Source: Ariolimax columbianus (taxonomy: Eukaryota; Mollusca; Gastropoda; Stylommatophora; Arionidae). From it: a stretch of 64,000 bases of DNA. This document shows positions 20,193 to 32,400 of the stretch, piece by piece (position 1 is the first letter of the stretch; each line of letters starts with the position of its first letter). The stretch lies in the NCBI GenBank assembly GCA_036924085.1, contig JAVGWX010000011.1, forward strand, positions 16,949,108-17,013,107. Reading direction: 5' to 3'. A program made the position numbers and the translations under genes. The notes under the pieces are model-generated. The model ran no database searches. It was given only the letters and a program-made list of their open reading frames with translations, and was not told where the DNA came from.

Positions 20193-21790
20193 TGGATCCG
20201 AGTGAGTGACTTATAACTGATCCATACCATGTTTGGATCAGAGAGAGTGACTTATAACTGATCCATACCATGTTTCGATCAGAGAGAGTGACTTATAACT
20301 GATCCATACCATGTTTGGATCAGAGAGAGTGACTTATAACTGACCCATACAATGTTTTGATCAGAGAGGGTGACTTATAACTGATCCATACCATGTTTGG
20401 ATCAAAAAGAGTGAATTATAACTGATCCATTCCATGTTTGGATCATAGAGAGTGACTTATAACTAATCCATACCATGTTTTGATCTGAGAGAGTGACTTC
20501 TAACTGATCCATACCATGTTTTGATCAGAGAGAGTGACTTATAACTGATCCATTCCATGTTTGGATCAGAGAGAGTGACTTATAACTGACCCATACCATG
20601 TTTGGATCAGAGAGAGTGACTTATAACTGATCCATACCATGTTTGGATCAGAGAGAGTGACTTATAACTGATCCATACCATGTTTGGATCAGAAAGAGTG
20701 ACTTATAACTGATCCATTCCATGTTTGGATCATAGAGAGTGACTTATAACTAATCCATACCATGTTTGGATCTTAGAGAGTGACTTCTAACTGATCCATA
20801 CCATGTTTGGATCAGAGAGAGTGACTTATAACTGATCCATACCATGTTTGGATCAGAGAGAGTGACTTATAACTGATCTATACCATGTTTGAATCAGAGA
20901 GAGTGACTTATAACTGATCCATACCATGTTTTGATCAGAGAGAGTGACTTATAACTGATCCATTCCATGTTTGGATCAGAGAGAGTGACTTATAACTGAC
21001 CCATACCATGTTTGGATCAGAGAGAGTGACTTATAACTGATCCATACCATGTTTGGATCAGAGAGAGTGACTTATAACTGATCCATACCATGTTTGGATC
21101 AGAAAGAGTGACTTATAACTGATCCATTCCATGTTTGGATCATAGAGAGTGACTTATAACTAATCCATACCATGTTTGGATCTTAGAGAGTGAGTTCTAA
21201 CTGATCCATACCATGTTTGGATCAGAGAGAGTGACGTATAACTGATCCATACCATGTTTGGATCAGAGAGAGTGACTTATAACTGATCTATACCATGTTT
21301 GAATCAGAGAGAGTGACTTATAACTGATCCATACCATGTTTGGATCAGAGAGAGTGACTTATAACTGATCCATACCATGTTTGAATCAGAAAGAGTGACT
21401 TATAACTGATCCATACCATGTTTGGATCAGAGAGAGTGACTTATAACTGATCCATACCATGTTTTGATCAGAGAGAGTGACTTATAACTGATCCATACCA
21501 TGTTTGGATCAGAGAGAGAGTGACTTGTAACTGACCAATACCATGTTTGGATCAGAGAGGGTGACTTATAACTGATCCATACCATGTTTGGATCAGAAAG
21601 AGTGACTTATAACTGATCCATTCCATATTTGGATCATAGAGAGTGACTTATAACTAATCCATACCATGTTTGGATCTTAGAGAGTGACTTCTAACTGATC
21701 CATACCATGTTTGGATCAGAGAGAGGGACTTATAACTGATCCATACCATGTTTGGATCAGAAAGAGTGACTTATAACTGATCCATACCAT
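20193..21790 (+). repeat. 41-bp satellite, array B (about 39 units)
   Basis: Same unit as array A. Variant units recur in order: the marker 'ggatcatagagagtg' followed by 'ggatcttagagag' lies at about 20.73 and 21.14 kb, 410 bp (10 units) apart, and the neighbouring variants repeat in the same order. This is a higher-order repeat from unequal exchange. One unit near 21.51 kb has a 2-bp insertion (gagagagagtg). Confidence 0.96.
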
Positions 21791-22882
21791 GGTCCGCTTC
21801 CAATGACGAAATAATATAACACTGCATTCACATATATTGCCTGGGTATCTCAATCGCATCATTTTTTATTCTGCAGCGAGTCACCCCAGACCGAAGTCTA
21901 TTTAAGGTCCCCCGTATTAGATATGGTAAGTGTTCTGCTAACGCAGCCTGATCCTGCTAAACATCTCAGTGGGGTCTGCTGTTTGTTGCAAAAAAAGAAC
22001 AACCGATGCAATACCTCAATCAATGCATGTAAGAAATGAAAATGTTGAGATAATCATGAGCTTTTGACAAAAATATACAGAAAAAGTCAATAGTTTGGAT
22101 TAGATGTAAACATAAAGGAAACAAAGATTCTGATACTTTGGGAATGGTACAAGAAATCCCAGATTCGGTTGTTATCGCAATACATATATGGGTCAAATGA
22201 AAATGACATCATAATCACTGCACACAGCATAGTACTCATCCATTAATTGTGATCCCGCAAAGGCAGGCTTATTGTGATTCCGGATGAGTAGCGGAAGAAC
22301 CTGTTTCGCATAAGTATTCCTCCTACCCCCATGAATGTTGATCAGTGCCCTAGCCCCTTAGCCAGTGACTCCCCTATTTAAATCTACATTGCATATGATC
22401 TACTTGACCTGAAGTTTCAACCTACCTATAGACTTTATATCATTTGAGTTCACCCGTTTACGGAACGCAGTTAAACGAGAGCTAGATTTGACATTTTTTC
22501 TTAACGAAACGACCCAATGATATACACAAGTTAAAAATTGGATATCTCCAATACATTATCACTGAGAAATCATACATTTTACGAAATTTTATAAACGACA
22601 AAGATAAAGAAATGGAATCGTGTATTATTTTTTATTACATTAAATATACAATGCAAAAAAATTACAGCGTATATAAATGATTAAAGAGGAACACGCTTGC
22701 TATAAAATTGATCCAATGCCCACATCAATACAATTCAACAAAATATGAAGTGAAACAATTAAAACGGCCATGATAAAGAATCAATGTAGCATACTAAAAG
22801 CAAGTGGATACACACAGAACATGAAGCAAAAGAAGATAATCATATTTAATTATTTAAATTCGTAAATAGCCAAGTAAAGTTC
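21791..22882. other. Non-coding, copy of 7.19-8.28 kb
   Basis: AT-rich; no gene seen. Confidence 0.7.
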
Positions 22883-24128
22883 TCTTGAGAATAATACTTA
22901 ACAGACTGAAACCACAGGCGGAGAATATCATTGCCGAAGAACAAGCGGGCTATCGAGCGGGTAGGAGTACCATCAAGCAAATATTGAATCTTCTGCTACT
23001 GAATGAGAAGTACTCAGAGTATCAACAACAACTCTACCATGCCTTCATTGACTTTAGAAAGGCGTTTGACAGAGTGTGTCATGCGGCGCTATGGTCAACA
23101 ATGAGGCATTATAAGTTCAACAGTGATATTGTGAGGGTAATTGCAAACCTTTATAAGGAGGCGACAAGCGCAGTCTCAGTAGAGGGAATGCTAGACGATT
23201 GGTTCCGTACGACGGTGAGTGTGAGACAGGGATGTATACTCTTCCCCACACTCTTCAATATATTCTTGGAGAGAATAATGGAGACGACCTTAAAAGGACA
23301 TGTTGGCACGGTTGAAATATGTGACAGGCTTATCACAAACTTCCACTTTGCTGATGATATTGATGTATTGGCAGGCACAGAAAGGGAACTCCAGGAGTTG
23401 ATTGGTAGATTGGATAGAACGGCCCTAAGTTTTGGTATGGAACTAATTGCAGATAAATCAAAGCTCATGACCAATAACGTAGCAGGGTTTCAATCTGTGA
23501 TAGAGGCAAATGGGCAGTAACTTGAAATGGTAAAACGTATCAAATATCTTTGATCGTTGATCAGCGAAGAGGGTTCGAATCCAGAGGTAATTGCAAGAAA
23601 AGCACAAACAACAGCGGCGCTGACTAGGCTGAAACCTATATGGCAAGACAAGCGCCTCGCCCTCGGCATAAAAGTCAATATTTATGTATGCCTGCGAGAC
23701 CTGGATCATTACAGCAGATATCCAGGGCAGGATACATGCAATGGAAATGAGGTGCTATAGAAAACTCATAAATGTTACATATAAAGATCGTGTCACGAAC
23801 GTAGAATTCCGTCAGAGAGTTGAAGACGCTATTGGTCCTTTTGAAGATCTGTTCACAGCTATCAAAAGACGAAAGATGGCATGGCGCGGGCACGTCGCGA
23901 AGTCCAACGGAATTCCCAACTCGATAATCTTTGGTTCCGTACCGGGACAGAGAAGTCGAGGACGTCCAAGGAAGAGATGGGTGGACAACATCACTGAGTG
24001 GTCAAGCCTTCGTCCCGGTGAGATACGTCAGGCGGCGACACACAGAGAGGGTTGGCGTGGAATGTGCATGTCTTTATGTGTGCTCCAACGACCTGATGGG
24101 GTATGGGATGAACTGAACTGAACTGAAA
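22883..24128 (+). mobile_element. 5'-truncated RTE-like LINE, copy B (dead)
   Basis: Duplicate of the relic at 8.28 kb. RT motifs are DFRKAFDRV, VSVRQGCILFPTLFNIFLER and NFHFADDIDVLAG. It lacks copy A's TAG (reads LYKEATSA) and its TAA near the C-terminus, but has its own TAA near 23518 and a 26-bp deletion removing the segment before IFMYACETW. The TGA after IKYL is shared by both copies, so it predates the duplication. Confidence 0.88.
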
Positions 24129-25990
24129 TAACTTTTATAAAAGTTGTCTTCGTGATTCTTCTTCTATTCTGTCATAACATACATTCATCACTTTAGTGGA
24201 TTTTTCCACACGGCTTGTATCAAAGCACGTATGTGTTTATCCAGGGGTTTAGAATCATTAGTACGTAGTCTATTTCTGAACATTATTTAATGAACTTGTG
24301 ACCGTGCTCGGATGTCTGCAGCTGGCATAACACTTGTTCCCATAATATACATAAGCGATGTTATAATGAGGTTTTACATACTGAATCAGTTGCCAGTTGC
24401 AAGATATAACTGCGGCAGCTTCAGGTTAGAGAGTTGTTTGCAATCGCTTAAAGTCAGGCATTATGACGTGTACTTTGATTAGATGTAGGCAGTCGGCTTT
24501 GGTATGTGCAATTTAAACATTTGTGATGATTGTTACCCCTACGACCTCTTGCGTTTATGGGAATGGCACGACACAGAACTGTAGATGTCATTCAACACAC
24601 ACACCCTTCCCCCCCCCCCCCCCCAGATACCTTGCGGGATACCTGTTTAACGGAAAGGGTTCTGGAGTAAACCATTATGAAAGTTCTGCAGCGTGTGTTT
24701 TATCCAGTCGCCTCGATAAATATCTTGCCATTGGTCAAGTGTAGCTCAAGATCAGGGAGTGAGGTTAACAAAAGGTTCAGTATAATACTCTCTTTAATCT
24801 AAATCACCGGGCGTCACCCATTTCAGCAGACACAGCAAGATACAAGACTTTCCACACGGCTTAACAAAGAAAGTGGTCGTCATAACTTCCGTTGGACGAA
24901 CATTTATAAAATAATAATAACACGTATTTTTTAATATCCTTCATTCTGTAGAGTGTTCTTACGGATAACTGGCGACTGTCGATCATGCAGAAGAATCATA
25001 ATGGCAATTAGATGCATAGTTTAAAATTAAATCACTTCTTAATTTAATTAGAATCATAAATATTTTAATTATTATTCCTTATTTTCTTTTTTGCACACAC
25101 ATACTATGGAAGTCTTAATCATGTTTTAATTTGGGAAACTGAGACTCTAGTCTGGTCAAGAAACACTAACTGAAAAGAACGTCATATCAGGGTCAGGCAT
25201 AATATACTGATCAAGCCCACTTTATCTTCAACGTAATGTTCTATGGACATCTGCTGTTTTTAATGGAGCCTTGCTGACGAGATTCGGATCGACGTGATCC
25301 CGGTAGCAGTGAGCGTCACACACATGAAGACAAGCATACCACAACTGCCTAAAGAACCACGATCTACCTTCTTCAGCATGCTCGGGATGTCAGAAAAACT
25401 GCTACGACCATCTACTTGACGCCATTTTTAGGTCGCACGAAAGAGTAACCTTACCAAATGCGTGCTTCAAACAACAAGCAAAACCAATATGTATTGATTT
25501 AAACTAACGAGTGGAATGTCCCAGTGTGTCTGTAACAAGAAATGTAACATGTTATAGCTCTTTTATTGTCTAAGCACACCTCATTTTTCCGACTCTGACT
25601 ATGCCACTGCTGTAGTTTCATTTTCCGAAAAATTAAATATTGTTCTTAAAATTCGATTTTATGTCCTTCTTAGATTCACTTCGTTCTCTAGTACTATTGT
25701 TGGTTCACGTTTACAGTTAGCTTATGTATATGCTGGTAACAAGTAATACGCCATTTGCAGACATATGTGCACGTTGACAAGTTCATTACTTATTGTTTAG
25801 AAATATACTAGAATTCTCACTGTGCAAACATGAACTACGTACTTTGGAAAAAAATCCTTGGAATAAAACATGCATGCTTTGATGCAAACCTTGTGCAAAA
25901 ATCACTAAATTGATGAACCTATGATACGAAAGAACAGAACAAGAACCACGAATACGAAGATAGCTTTTCTAAAAGTTATTTATGATTTTC
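24129..25990. repeat. Fold-back structure, copy B
   Basis: Duplicate of 9.55-11.43 kb with the same inverted arms (24.13-24.37 and 25.72-25.99 kb); the left arm has lost about 27 bp. Contains the family-D repeat at about 25.27-25.47 kb. No coding seen from here to SDR B. Confidence 0.58.
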
Positions 25991-26840
25991 AAGAGTATTG
26001 TTGTTGACGTTTTTCCACAGCTGCTGAGCATGCCTGCTCTTGGTAGTCAAATGTCATTCTTATGTGAACACAGATCTACTTTAGTTGCTAAATTTTACTA
26101 TAAAATGCTTTGTCGGCAGCACTTGTAAAAATCGCTTCCTCGTGATTGTTAGCACTTTGAACTCAATGGGGAAGGTCCATTTCACCGGGGCGATAGTAGT
26201 GCCTGCACACGGGCAGGTGCTGAATGTTGATGCGGTGTGGCTAGTCAATCTAGTGTGTACTGTTAGAAACTGAACAATGAAACATATTCCTCTCCAATTC
26301 AATTCTATTTGAATAATGATTGTGTTTGTCAATAATCTTCCACAAAGTACACTGCCACCCTACGTTCCCGTCGGTCACATTTTCTGCAACATTTTCTCTG
26401 GAATTATTTATAATTTCAACACAACTACGACACTTTTTCTGTGATATATATTTGTTCGCCAATAGTTATATTTCCTTTTTAGAAATACGTTAATTATTTA
26501 TAATATTAAATATGCAAAACAATGACAGTGTTTCGTTAACAGTGAAATACATATTAAATTATACCATTTCTTATGTTGAATGTGTTCTAAATCAACAATA
26601 TTGATTGCTTCAAATATAGGAGCTAAGTTATCATTTTTTGTTACTTGCTTTTAATCCCGTTTTTGTTCAATACATAATTTATACATATTACCAAATTTAT
26701 AAAGATAATATAAAAAGAAAATAATCTTACTTTATCTTGTTTTTACATTTCTGATATGATTATTATTGGCAGTAAATCAAGACGTATTGAATATATGACA
26801 AGATACAATTCAAAATAACAAATGCAGTCTTATAATGTAT

Positions 26841-27641
26841 CTAGTTTATGACAGTGGATCCACCATAATGCCTTCCACCGTCAACAATGATTAGCTCTCC
26901 TGTGATAAAACCGGCAGCATCCGACGCTAAAAACGTCACAGCTTCGGAGACGTCCTCAGAAACTCCGATTCGTCCCTTCAACGGCTGTTGCTTTCTTTCC
27001 GATTCAGCAACATCTCTTTCGACCCTGTCAGCGTCCACCACATTTCTTAAAATAAGCGTTGGGAAGTGTCCAGGGTTCACTGAATTCACACGGATGCCCT
27101 TCGGTCCCAGATCAACAGCCAAACAACGGGTTAAGTGATGTAGTGCCGCCTTTGTCATTGAATATATGGACGCATTGCCGAACACCATGTGGGCAGCAAT
27201 GGAAGAGATGTTGACGATGTTGCCTCTAGACTTCTCTAGATGCGGTACAGCCAGTTGTATGAGGAAAAAAACTGATTTCAAGTTGGTATCGAATACTTCG
27301 TTATACTTCTCCTCTGTGTCGTCCAAAAATGAACTTTGTGCTCCTATAACCCCAGCATTGGGCACGAGAATGTCCAAACGTCCAAACTTCTCTACGGTCT
27401 TCTTAACAATGTCTTCCCGCACTTTCGCGTCAATTAAGTTGCCTTGGACAGCAAGGAACCTTTCTTTGTGTCCACCACTGACCTGGACAGCCTTGTCGAG
27501 CACTGACGTCAACCTTCCTTGGTCACGGCCACAAAATGTTACATTTGCACCACGGGAGGCAAACGTAATGGCGATAGCTTCACCCAATCCGGCACTGGAT
27601 CCTGTAACTATGACGACTTTCCTACTGAAATGTGAGGCCAT
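26841..27641 (-). CDS. Short-chain dehydrogenase/reductase (classical SDR), copy B
   Basis: Intronless, 266 codons from the ATG at 27641. All SDR signatures are intact: TGSSAGLG 13-20, NAG 95-97, Asn120, Ser147, Tyr160, Lys164. It differs from copy A at only a few residues over most of its length (for example H for D in AALHHL, R for M in DADRVE), while the first 8 residues and the upstream DNA are clearly more diverged (MASHFSRK against MASKFSGK). The same TATA-like element and upstream block are present. Likely functional in the same reaction as copy A, substrate unknown. Confidence 0.9.
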   Translation of the reverse strand: MASHFSRKVVIVTGSSAGLGEAIAITFASRGANVTFCGRDQGRLTSVLDKAVQVSGGHKERFLAVQGNLIDAKVREDIVKKTVEKFGRLDILVPNAGVIGAQSSFLDDTEEKYNEVFDTNLKSVFFLIQLAVPHLEKSRGNIVNISSIAAHMVFGNASIYSMTKAALHHLTRCLAVDLGPKGIRVNSVNPGHFPTLILRNVVDADRVERDVAESERKQQPLKGRIGVSEDVSEAVTFLASDAAGFITGELIIVDGGRHYGGSTVIN

Positions 27642-27734
27642 TGTCAATTAGCGTTCTGTTAGCACGGACTCAAGCAAAACACGTCTGTTAAGATTAACGG
27701 GTGAATATCAGCCTATCAGACACACGTTTCAGTA

Positions 27735-27793
27735 CACGGTGGCTGGTATCTTTAATAACTATTGAAGAAGCAGGTACAACGTTTTTAAATATC
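27735..27793 (-). promoter_or_regulatory. Putative core promoter of SDR copy B
   Basis: TATA-like atatttaaaaa (27782-27792, minus) about 145 bp before the ATG, then gataccagccaccgtg (about 27735-27750). Confidence 0.5.
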
Positions 27794-28225
27794 TGCAGGC
27801 CACGTACAGTAATATATGCTACTGAAAATGCTTAGTCATTTTCAAGGAGATTCGAAACTTTGCCTATAATTTATTAAGCCAGTTGTTTAGTCCTTCTTTG
27901 TGCACATGATTATGATTCAAGTTATTGAATGTGTACCTTGGTGCACAACCTTCAATGACTACTAGTCACTTTATGCAATTCACAATGACAATCAAGCGGA
28001 CTTAAATGTCCTGTGGACTTATCGTGCTTTATTTAATGTTATTTTTGGCCGTAACATATCCTACATTTGATATTGTTTGTTTGTGTTGTAAACTCTTTGA
28101 AGCTTTAATATTGTAATTAACGTTCCCCACTGGTCAGCTATTTACCATGATTAACAATGATGTTTTCGTACCAAAACGGGTAAATGAAACACAAATGTTA
28201 AAATGGTTTCATAAAGAAGTTGGAG

Positions 28226-28490
28226 TGACACACGGCTGTAATATGTCACCTTTGCTATTTCACATAGCTATGGATTGGTATAATACCAATTATGACCCAG
28301 CCAAAAAATTATGCATTCACTGAATATGTGGCACAATTCTAGAGGGCCTTTTTCACAGATGACTCCGCACTCTTGAGTTCCACTCCTGAAAATGCGCAAA
28401 ATACGTTAAATCGAATATGCCTTATTTCAGAACAGATAGTACTCAAAATCAATTCCTCCAAGACGAAGCAGTTCTCCGCAGAATAATCGT
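28226..28490 (+). pseudogene. RT relic
   Basis: Degenerate translation GVTHGCNMSPLLFHIAMDW resembles the RT motif GVkQGd..SPLLFNiaLdW. Downstream, in another frame, come remnants of a FADD-like motif and an SSKTK-like motif. Several stops. Family unclear. Confidence 0.5.
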
Positions 28491-28724
28491 CAAGAGAGCT
28501 TCACTATACATGAACTGAAAAGACTGCCATCACACATATCAAACTGGAGAGCACTTGTTACTGCGTTATGTCCCGCGAATGGCACTTCAAGACCATTGAT
28601 GGTGATGATGATGAATTATTCAAACTGACTTAATATGACGAATTTTTAAAACTTAATGTGGTACAATATATCCCTCTAATGTTGCTAAATGGGTGTCTTG
28701 TTATTTGCATTACCCAATACATTA

Positions 28725-28905
28725 AATTCTTCATCCTCTTCTTCTTCTCTTTCTTCTTCTTCTATTTCTGTGTCTTCTATTTCTTATTGTTCATGTTTAT
28801 GTTCTTCTTTTTCACTTTCTTGTTCTTGTTCTTCTTCTTCTTGTTCTTTATTTTCTTCTTCTTCTTCTTTTTCTTCTTCTTTTTCTTCTTACTTTCTTCT
28901 TCTTC
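28725..28905. repeat. (TTC)n-rich simple repeat
   Basis: Imperfect ttc/ttt tract. Open frames through it (Phe- or Ser-rich) are artefacts. Confidence 0.95.
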
Positions 28906-29094
28906 TTATTTTGGCGTTCGGCTGAAGTGGACTTTGTGATGGTCTGTCATAGTGTGATATCTGCACATTTTGGTACGACACATCCGATTTGAGCACTGCA
29001 TTTTTGACACTGATTTCTCTCCCTTTTTCGATACTTAATCTCTTAACCAGGCTGTATGATTGCACAATCATCATCCTCATCCACATCCGCTATT

Positions 29095-29163
29095 GGAAGC
29101 TGAATAGACTGTGATGAGAGCGACGTTCTACAAAGGACATGCTATATGATGATGATGAATCAT
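29095..29163 (+). repeat. LINE 3' end with (GAT)n tail
   Basis: 'cgacgttctacaaaggacat' followed by gatgatgatga matches the 3' end of the RT relic at 34.5-34.95 kb (same block at 34.93 kb). A small 5'-truncated insertion. Confidence 0.5.
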
Positions 29164-29184
29164 GATGCTAGTAGCCAGCTATGC

Positions 29185-30500
29185 GTTGTTACCTGCTATC
29201 ATCTTCTTAATGATGAATCGTCGGCCCTCAAAAGGTAGTCTGAGTATCAAGAAGGTCAAATAATCGCAAGCAGCAAATGCGCCAATATTGTGGACAGCAT
29301 CCCTTTCTGGCTTGAATGTATCAATTCTAACTGCGGTGGTTAAGTTATGTAAGTAGAATAGAAGAAGATTTGTTGTCACTCAAATCCTGGGAAGCTACGA
29401 ACCAGACATCCAGACCTATTTAACGACCAAACATTCGCAACTATAATAATCTACAACTTGTCTCTGATTGGCCGAAGACTAGACTGTAATTACAGAACAA
29501 TACGCCTCATGCGCTACGCTAGCAAGGTTATGCTTTGAATAATCATCTACCGTTTACAATCCCTAGCGGAGAACATCATTGCTAAGGAGCAGCCAGGGTT
29601 CAGACAGGGAAGAAGAACTATAGAATATATATTTAATGTAAGACTGTTAAACGAGAAATATCTAGAACATCAACAAAAACTTTAATATGTGTTTGTTGAT
29701 TTCAAGAAGGCGTTTGTTTGGGTATGAAACAAATCGCTATGGGCAACCATGAGGATGTATAAAACCAACAGAAATTGTAAACATGTGATTGAACACCTGT
29801 ATGACAAGGCGTCCAGGGCAGTCTTTGTGAATGGGAGGCGCGGGGACTGGTTTCGCACATCAGTCGGTTTGAGACAGAGTTGTGCACTCTCCCTAACACT
29901 TTTCAACATATCCATTTAGGGAAATATGAGTGAGACACTGTGAGGATGTCTTCATGTGTGTCCCAACGACCTCACCGGTTACCGGATGACCTGACCTTAC
30001 AGTGTAATCATATATACATAAAGACAGCAGGTATGAGTGTTTCGTATTCAATATTTCGCCACCGCCTATATGTCAGTTGAGCAGAGGAAAGGGAATCTTT
30101 AAAAAATGTCATAACTGCTTGTACTCAATTAAAAAATTTGAATAAATAAACGTAAAACAAAGCAAAGAAAGACACACACACATTGTTATAGAATGTTGAA
30201 TGGCTTTAAATAATACAGAACAATAAGAAACTTCAAAATATGTGCTAAACTCCAGGACACTAGCACATTATTACTGTATACTGTCGAACGACTTTGTTGG
30301 CGTAACCGATTGGTTTTAGGCTGAGAACTACATGCCGCTTTGTCACCGTTGTCGCCAGGTCGTGAGCTGGCTATGTTTGTTTATGTCACCCCAACATACA
30401 AACAACGTATGTCTTACTGGGGATTTGATCCACTGCTGTTCTTGTCAGGTTTAAAGCATCGGAACCAGTTGGGCATAGGCTCATCCAAGAACAATATTAA
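29185..30500 (+). repeat. Dispersed repeat, inverted partner of 19.25-20.06 kb
   Basis: Colinear with the reverse complement of 19.25-20.06 kb, split by the RTE fragment at about 29.50-29.99 kb. Confidence 0.7.
29497..29998 (+). mobile_element. RTE-like LINE fragment with internal deletion
   Basis: Starts at 'attacagaacaatacgcctc' (NYRTI-like), then AENIIAKEQPGFRQGRRT, YVFVDFKKAF, DWFRTSVGLRQSCAL, and jumps near 29.92 kb to the 3' terminal sequence 'cctcaccggttaccggatga' plus a short (CCTGA) tail. Many stops. It interrupts the dispersed repeat, so it inserted after that repeat; 'tgtaat' on both sides may be a short target duplication. Confidence 0.75.
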
Positions 30501-30744
30501 TTGTTAAATAGCAAGACAAAATTAAAAACTAGAAATTCAAATCGCTGAAGAAGAATAACAAAAAGAAATATGGACAAATACTGCCACAAATAGACAAACA
30601 CATTTCCAATAGATGTGTATATCAGTATACAAGAAATTGGGTCAAAAGATAAAAACGTCAATCCTTGTACAATTATTAATGGCGAAACATAGTTTCTAGT
30701 ATTTAACGAGCATGTAAGACACACATTCGGAGACAATCAATATT

Positions 30745-31470
30745 TAGCAGGCGTGTTCAAATAAAACCCGATGAAACTGCAAGAAGTTAAGCATACGCCC
30801 GAAGTGCATGATGAAGTTAATTTTGGTGTAAAAGCAAATACCAACCTTCAATTTTGCAAAATTGCATTATCCTCCGACTCATAGTTTCCTCAGAAGACCG
30901 TTGGAAACATGGCGGGTATGATACGGAATCCGTCCACAGTTGATCAGCGGGCGGTGACTCGGTTTCTAATAGCTTAATGATGTCGACATGTTGACATTCA
31001 TCGCAGGATGCAAGCAGTGTAAGCGGACAAAAGTGTGTCGAAGACAACAGTGAATAATTGGACAACAATGTTTAAAGAAGGAGTGAGTTAATGAAAGATC
31101 TGAGACCAGGTCAGACGCATATTGTTGCGTTCACTCACGTCCGTCTTTACATATCGTTGTCCAGATCTTCACTGTTGTCTTCGACACATTTGTTTCCCCA
31201 TACATCTGCATTCTGCGAGGATTGTCAACTGGTCGACATCCTTCAGCTTTTAGAAACCGAATCACAGCTCACTGATCAACTCTGGACAGATCCCGTATCA
31301 CACTCACAATGTGTTCAACAGTCTGCCGAGGAAACTATGAGTCAGACAATAATGACATTGTGCAAACTTGACGGTTGGTATGTGCCGTTTGCACAATAAG
31401 TAACGTCATCGTGCATCATCACACACTTTCTGCTACCAATGTCAAACGTGGCCCTCATTCAAGTTACGGA
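30745..31470. mobile_element. Two mariner 5' ends in inverted, convergent orientation
   Basis: On plus, 30.90-31.09 kb reads VDQRAVTRFLIA, CRHVDIHRRMQAV, VSKTTVNNWTTMFKEG, the N-terminal helix-turn-helix of mariner transposases. On minus, 31.40-31.09 kb gives a diverged version (AVIRFLKAEGC, VSKTTVKIWTTICKDG). The two arms, about 300 bp each and roughly 70-75% similar, meet near 31085. Both lack the catalytic domain. Frames on the opposite strands (LLSSTH..., LLETES...) are antisense shadows. Confidence 0.72.
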
Positions 31471-31527
31471 AGAGGGAAATGTGCATCGTGTGAACCTAAA
31501 TGTCCTAGAAGAGACATGTACGCAATT

Positions 31528-31646
31528 AGGACAGATACAATAAGATACGATAAGATACGATAAGATACAATAAGATACGATAAGATACGATAAGATACGA
31601 TAAGATACGATAAGATACAATAAGATACAATAAGATACGATAAGAT
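31528..31646. repeat. 10-bp tandem repeat (gataagatac-type)
   Basis: About 12 units of ataagatacg/ataagataca. Confidence 0.95.
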
Positions 31647-31775
31647 TTTAAATACTGTGAAAACTAATGATTGTGGTGGTTTCATACCAAGAAAAAAAAT
31701 ATGATTTGGTAATCTCATGAAAATGCAACTTGAACAAGTACCACTGGACGCTTACAACAAAATGAAATAAGGCTG

Positions 31776-32135
31776 TAACTCGCCACATTTACTTTTCAGG
31801 GCGCAAAAATAGTAAATTTACTGTGGACATTCAGCAAATCGCCACATTTACTTTTCAGGGCGCAAAAATAGTAAATTTACTGTGGACATTCAGCAACTCG
31901 CCACATTTACTTTTCAGGGCGCACAAATAGTAAATTTACTGTGGACATTCAGCAACTCGCCACATTTACGTTTCAGGGCGCACAAATAGTAAATTTATTG
32001 TGGACATTCAGCAACTCGCCACATTTACTTTTAAGGGCGCACAAATAGTAAATTTACTGTGGGCATTCAGCAACTCGCCACATTTCCTTTTAAGGGCGCA
32101 AACAGATGAAACCTACTGTGTTCATTCAGCAACAA
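31776..32135. repeat. 59-bp minisatellite (about 6 units)
   Basis: The unit runs from 'tcgccacatttacttttcag' through 'ggcgca' to 'gtggacattcagcaac' and contains the perfect 12-bp palindrome agtaaatttact. The core 'gccac..tta...tttagggcgcac.aa' also ends dispersed family D at 58.99 and 60.45 kb, so the array grew from that repeat. Confidence 0.92.
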
Positions 32136-32304
32136 GCAACAACACGGTTACTAGACCAATTGGACTGAAACGTAAGTGTTTAGCTGTCACTCACTGGGGA
32201 GTTTTTTTTCATGCTATTCTCATTTTTCCTCACGATTTTTATAAACAGCATTATTTTCACCGTTGAATAAAACATAATTTTCTACTATCGTTTTCGGGTA
32301 AATT

Positions 32305-32400
32305 TCAAGTAGGCCTAGCCGAATGTATAGCTCGCTAAGTGCACTGACTTCTCAGCCAAGATATCTGGGTTTGGTCCCAAATTGTTACCGGACAAGTTAT
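32305..32400 (+). repeat. Possible tRNA-derived SINE fragment
   Basis: 'tagctcgctaagtgcactg' resembles an A-box region and 'gggtttggtccc' a B-box. Degenerate. Confidence 0.3.

Larger units (their letters stand above)
20193..28225. repeat. Segmental duplication, copy B
   Basis: Partner of 6.57-13.65 kb (see that entry). It differs by a longer satellite, a 26-bp deletion in the RTE relic near 23.67 kb and a 27-bp deletion near 24.27 kb. Flanked on both sides by the inverted dispersed repeats at 19.2-20.1 and 29.2-30.5 kb. Confidence 0.95.

Noticed and set aside
28658..28939. Phe-rich membrane protein frame
   Set aside because: Low-complexity (TTC)n translation.
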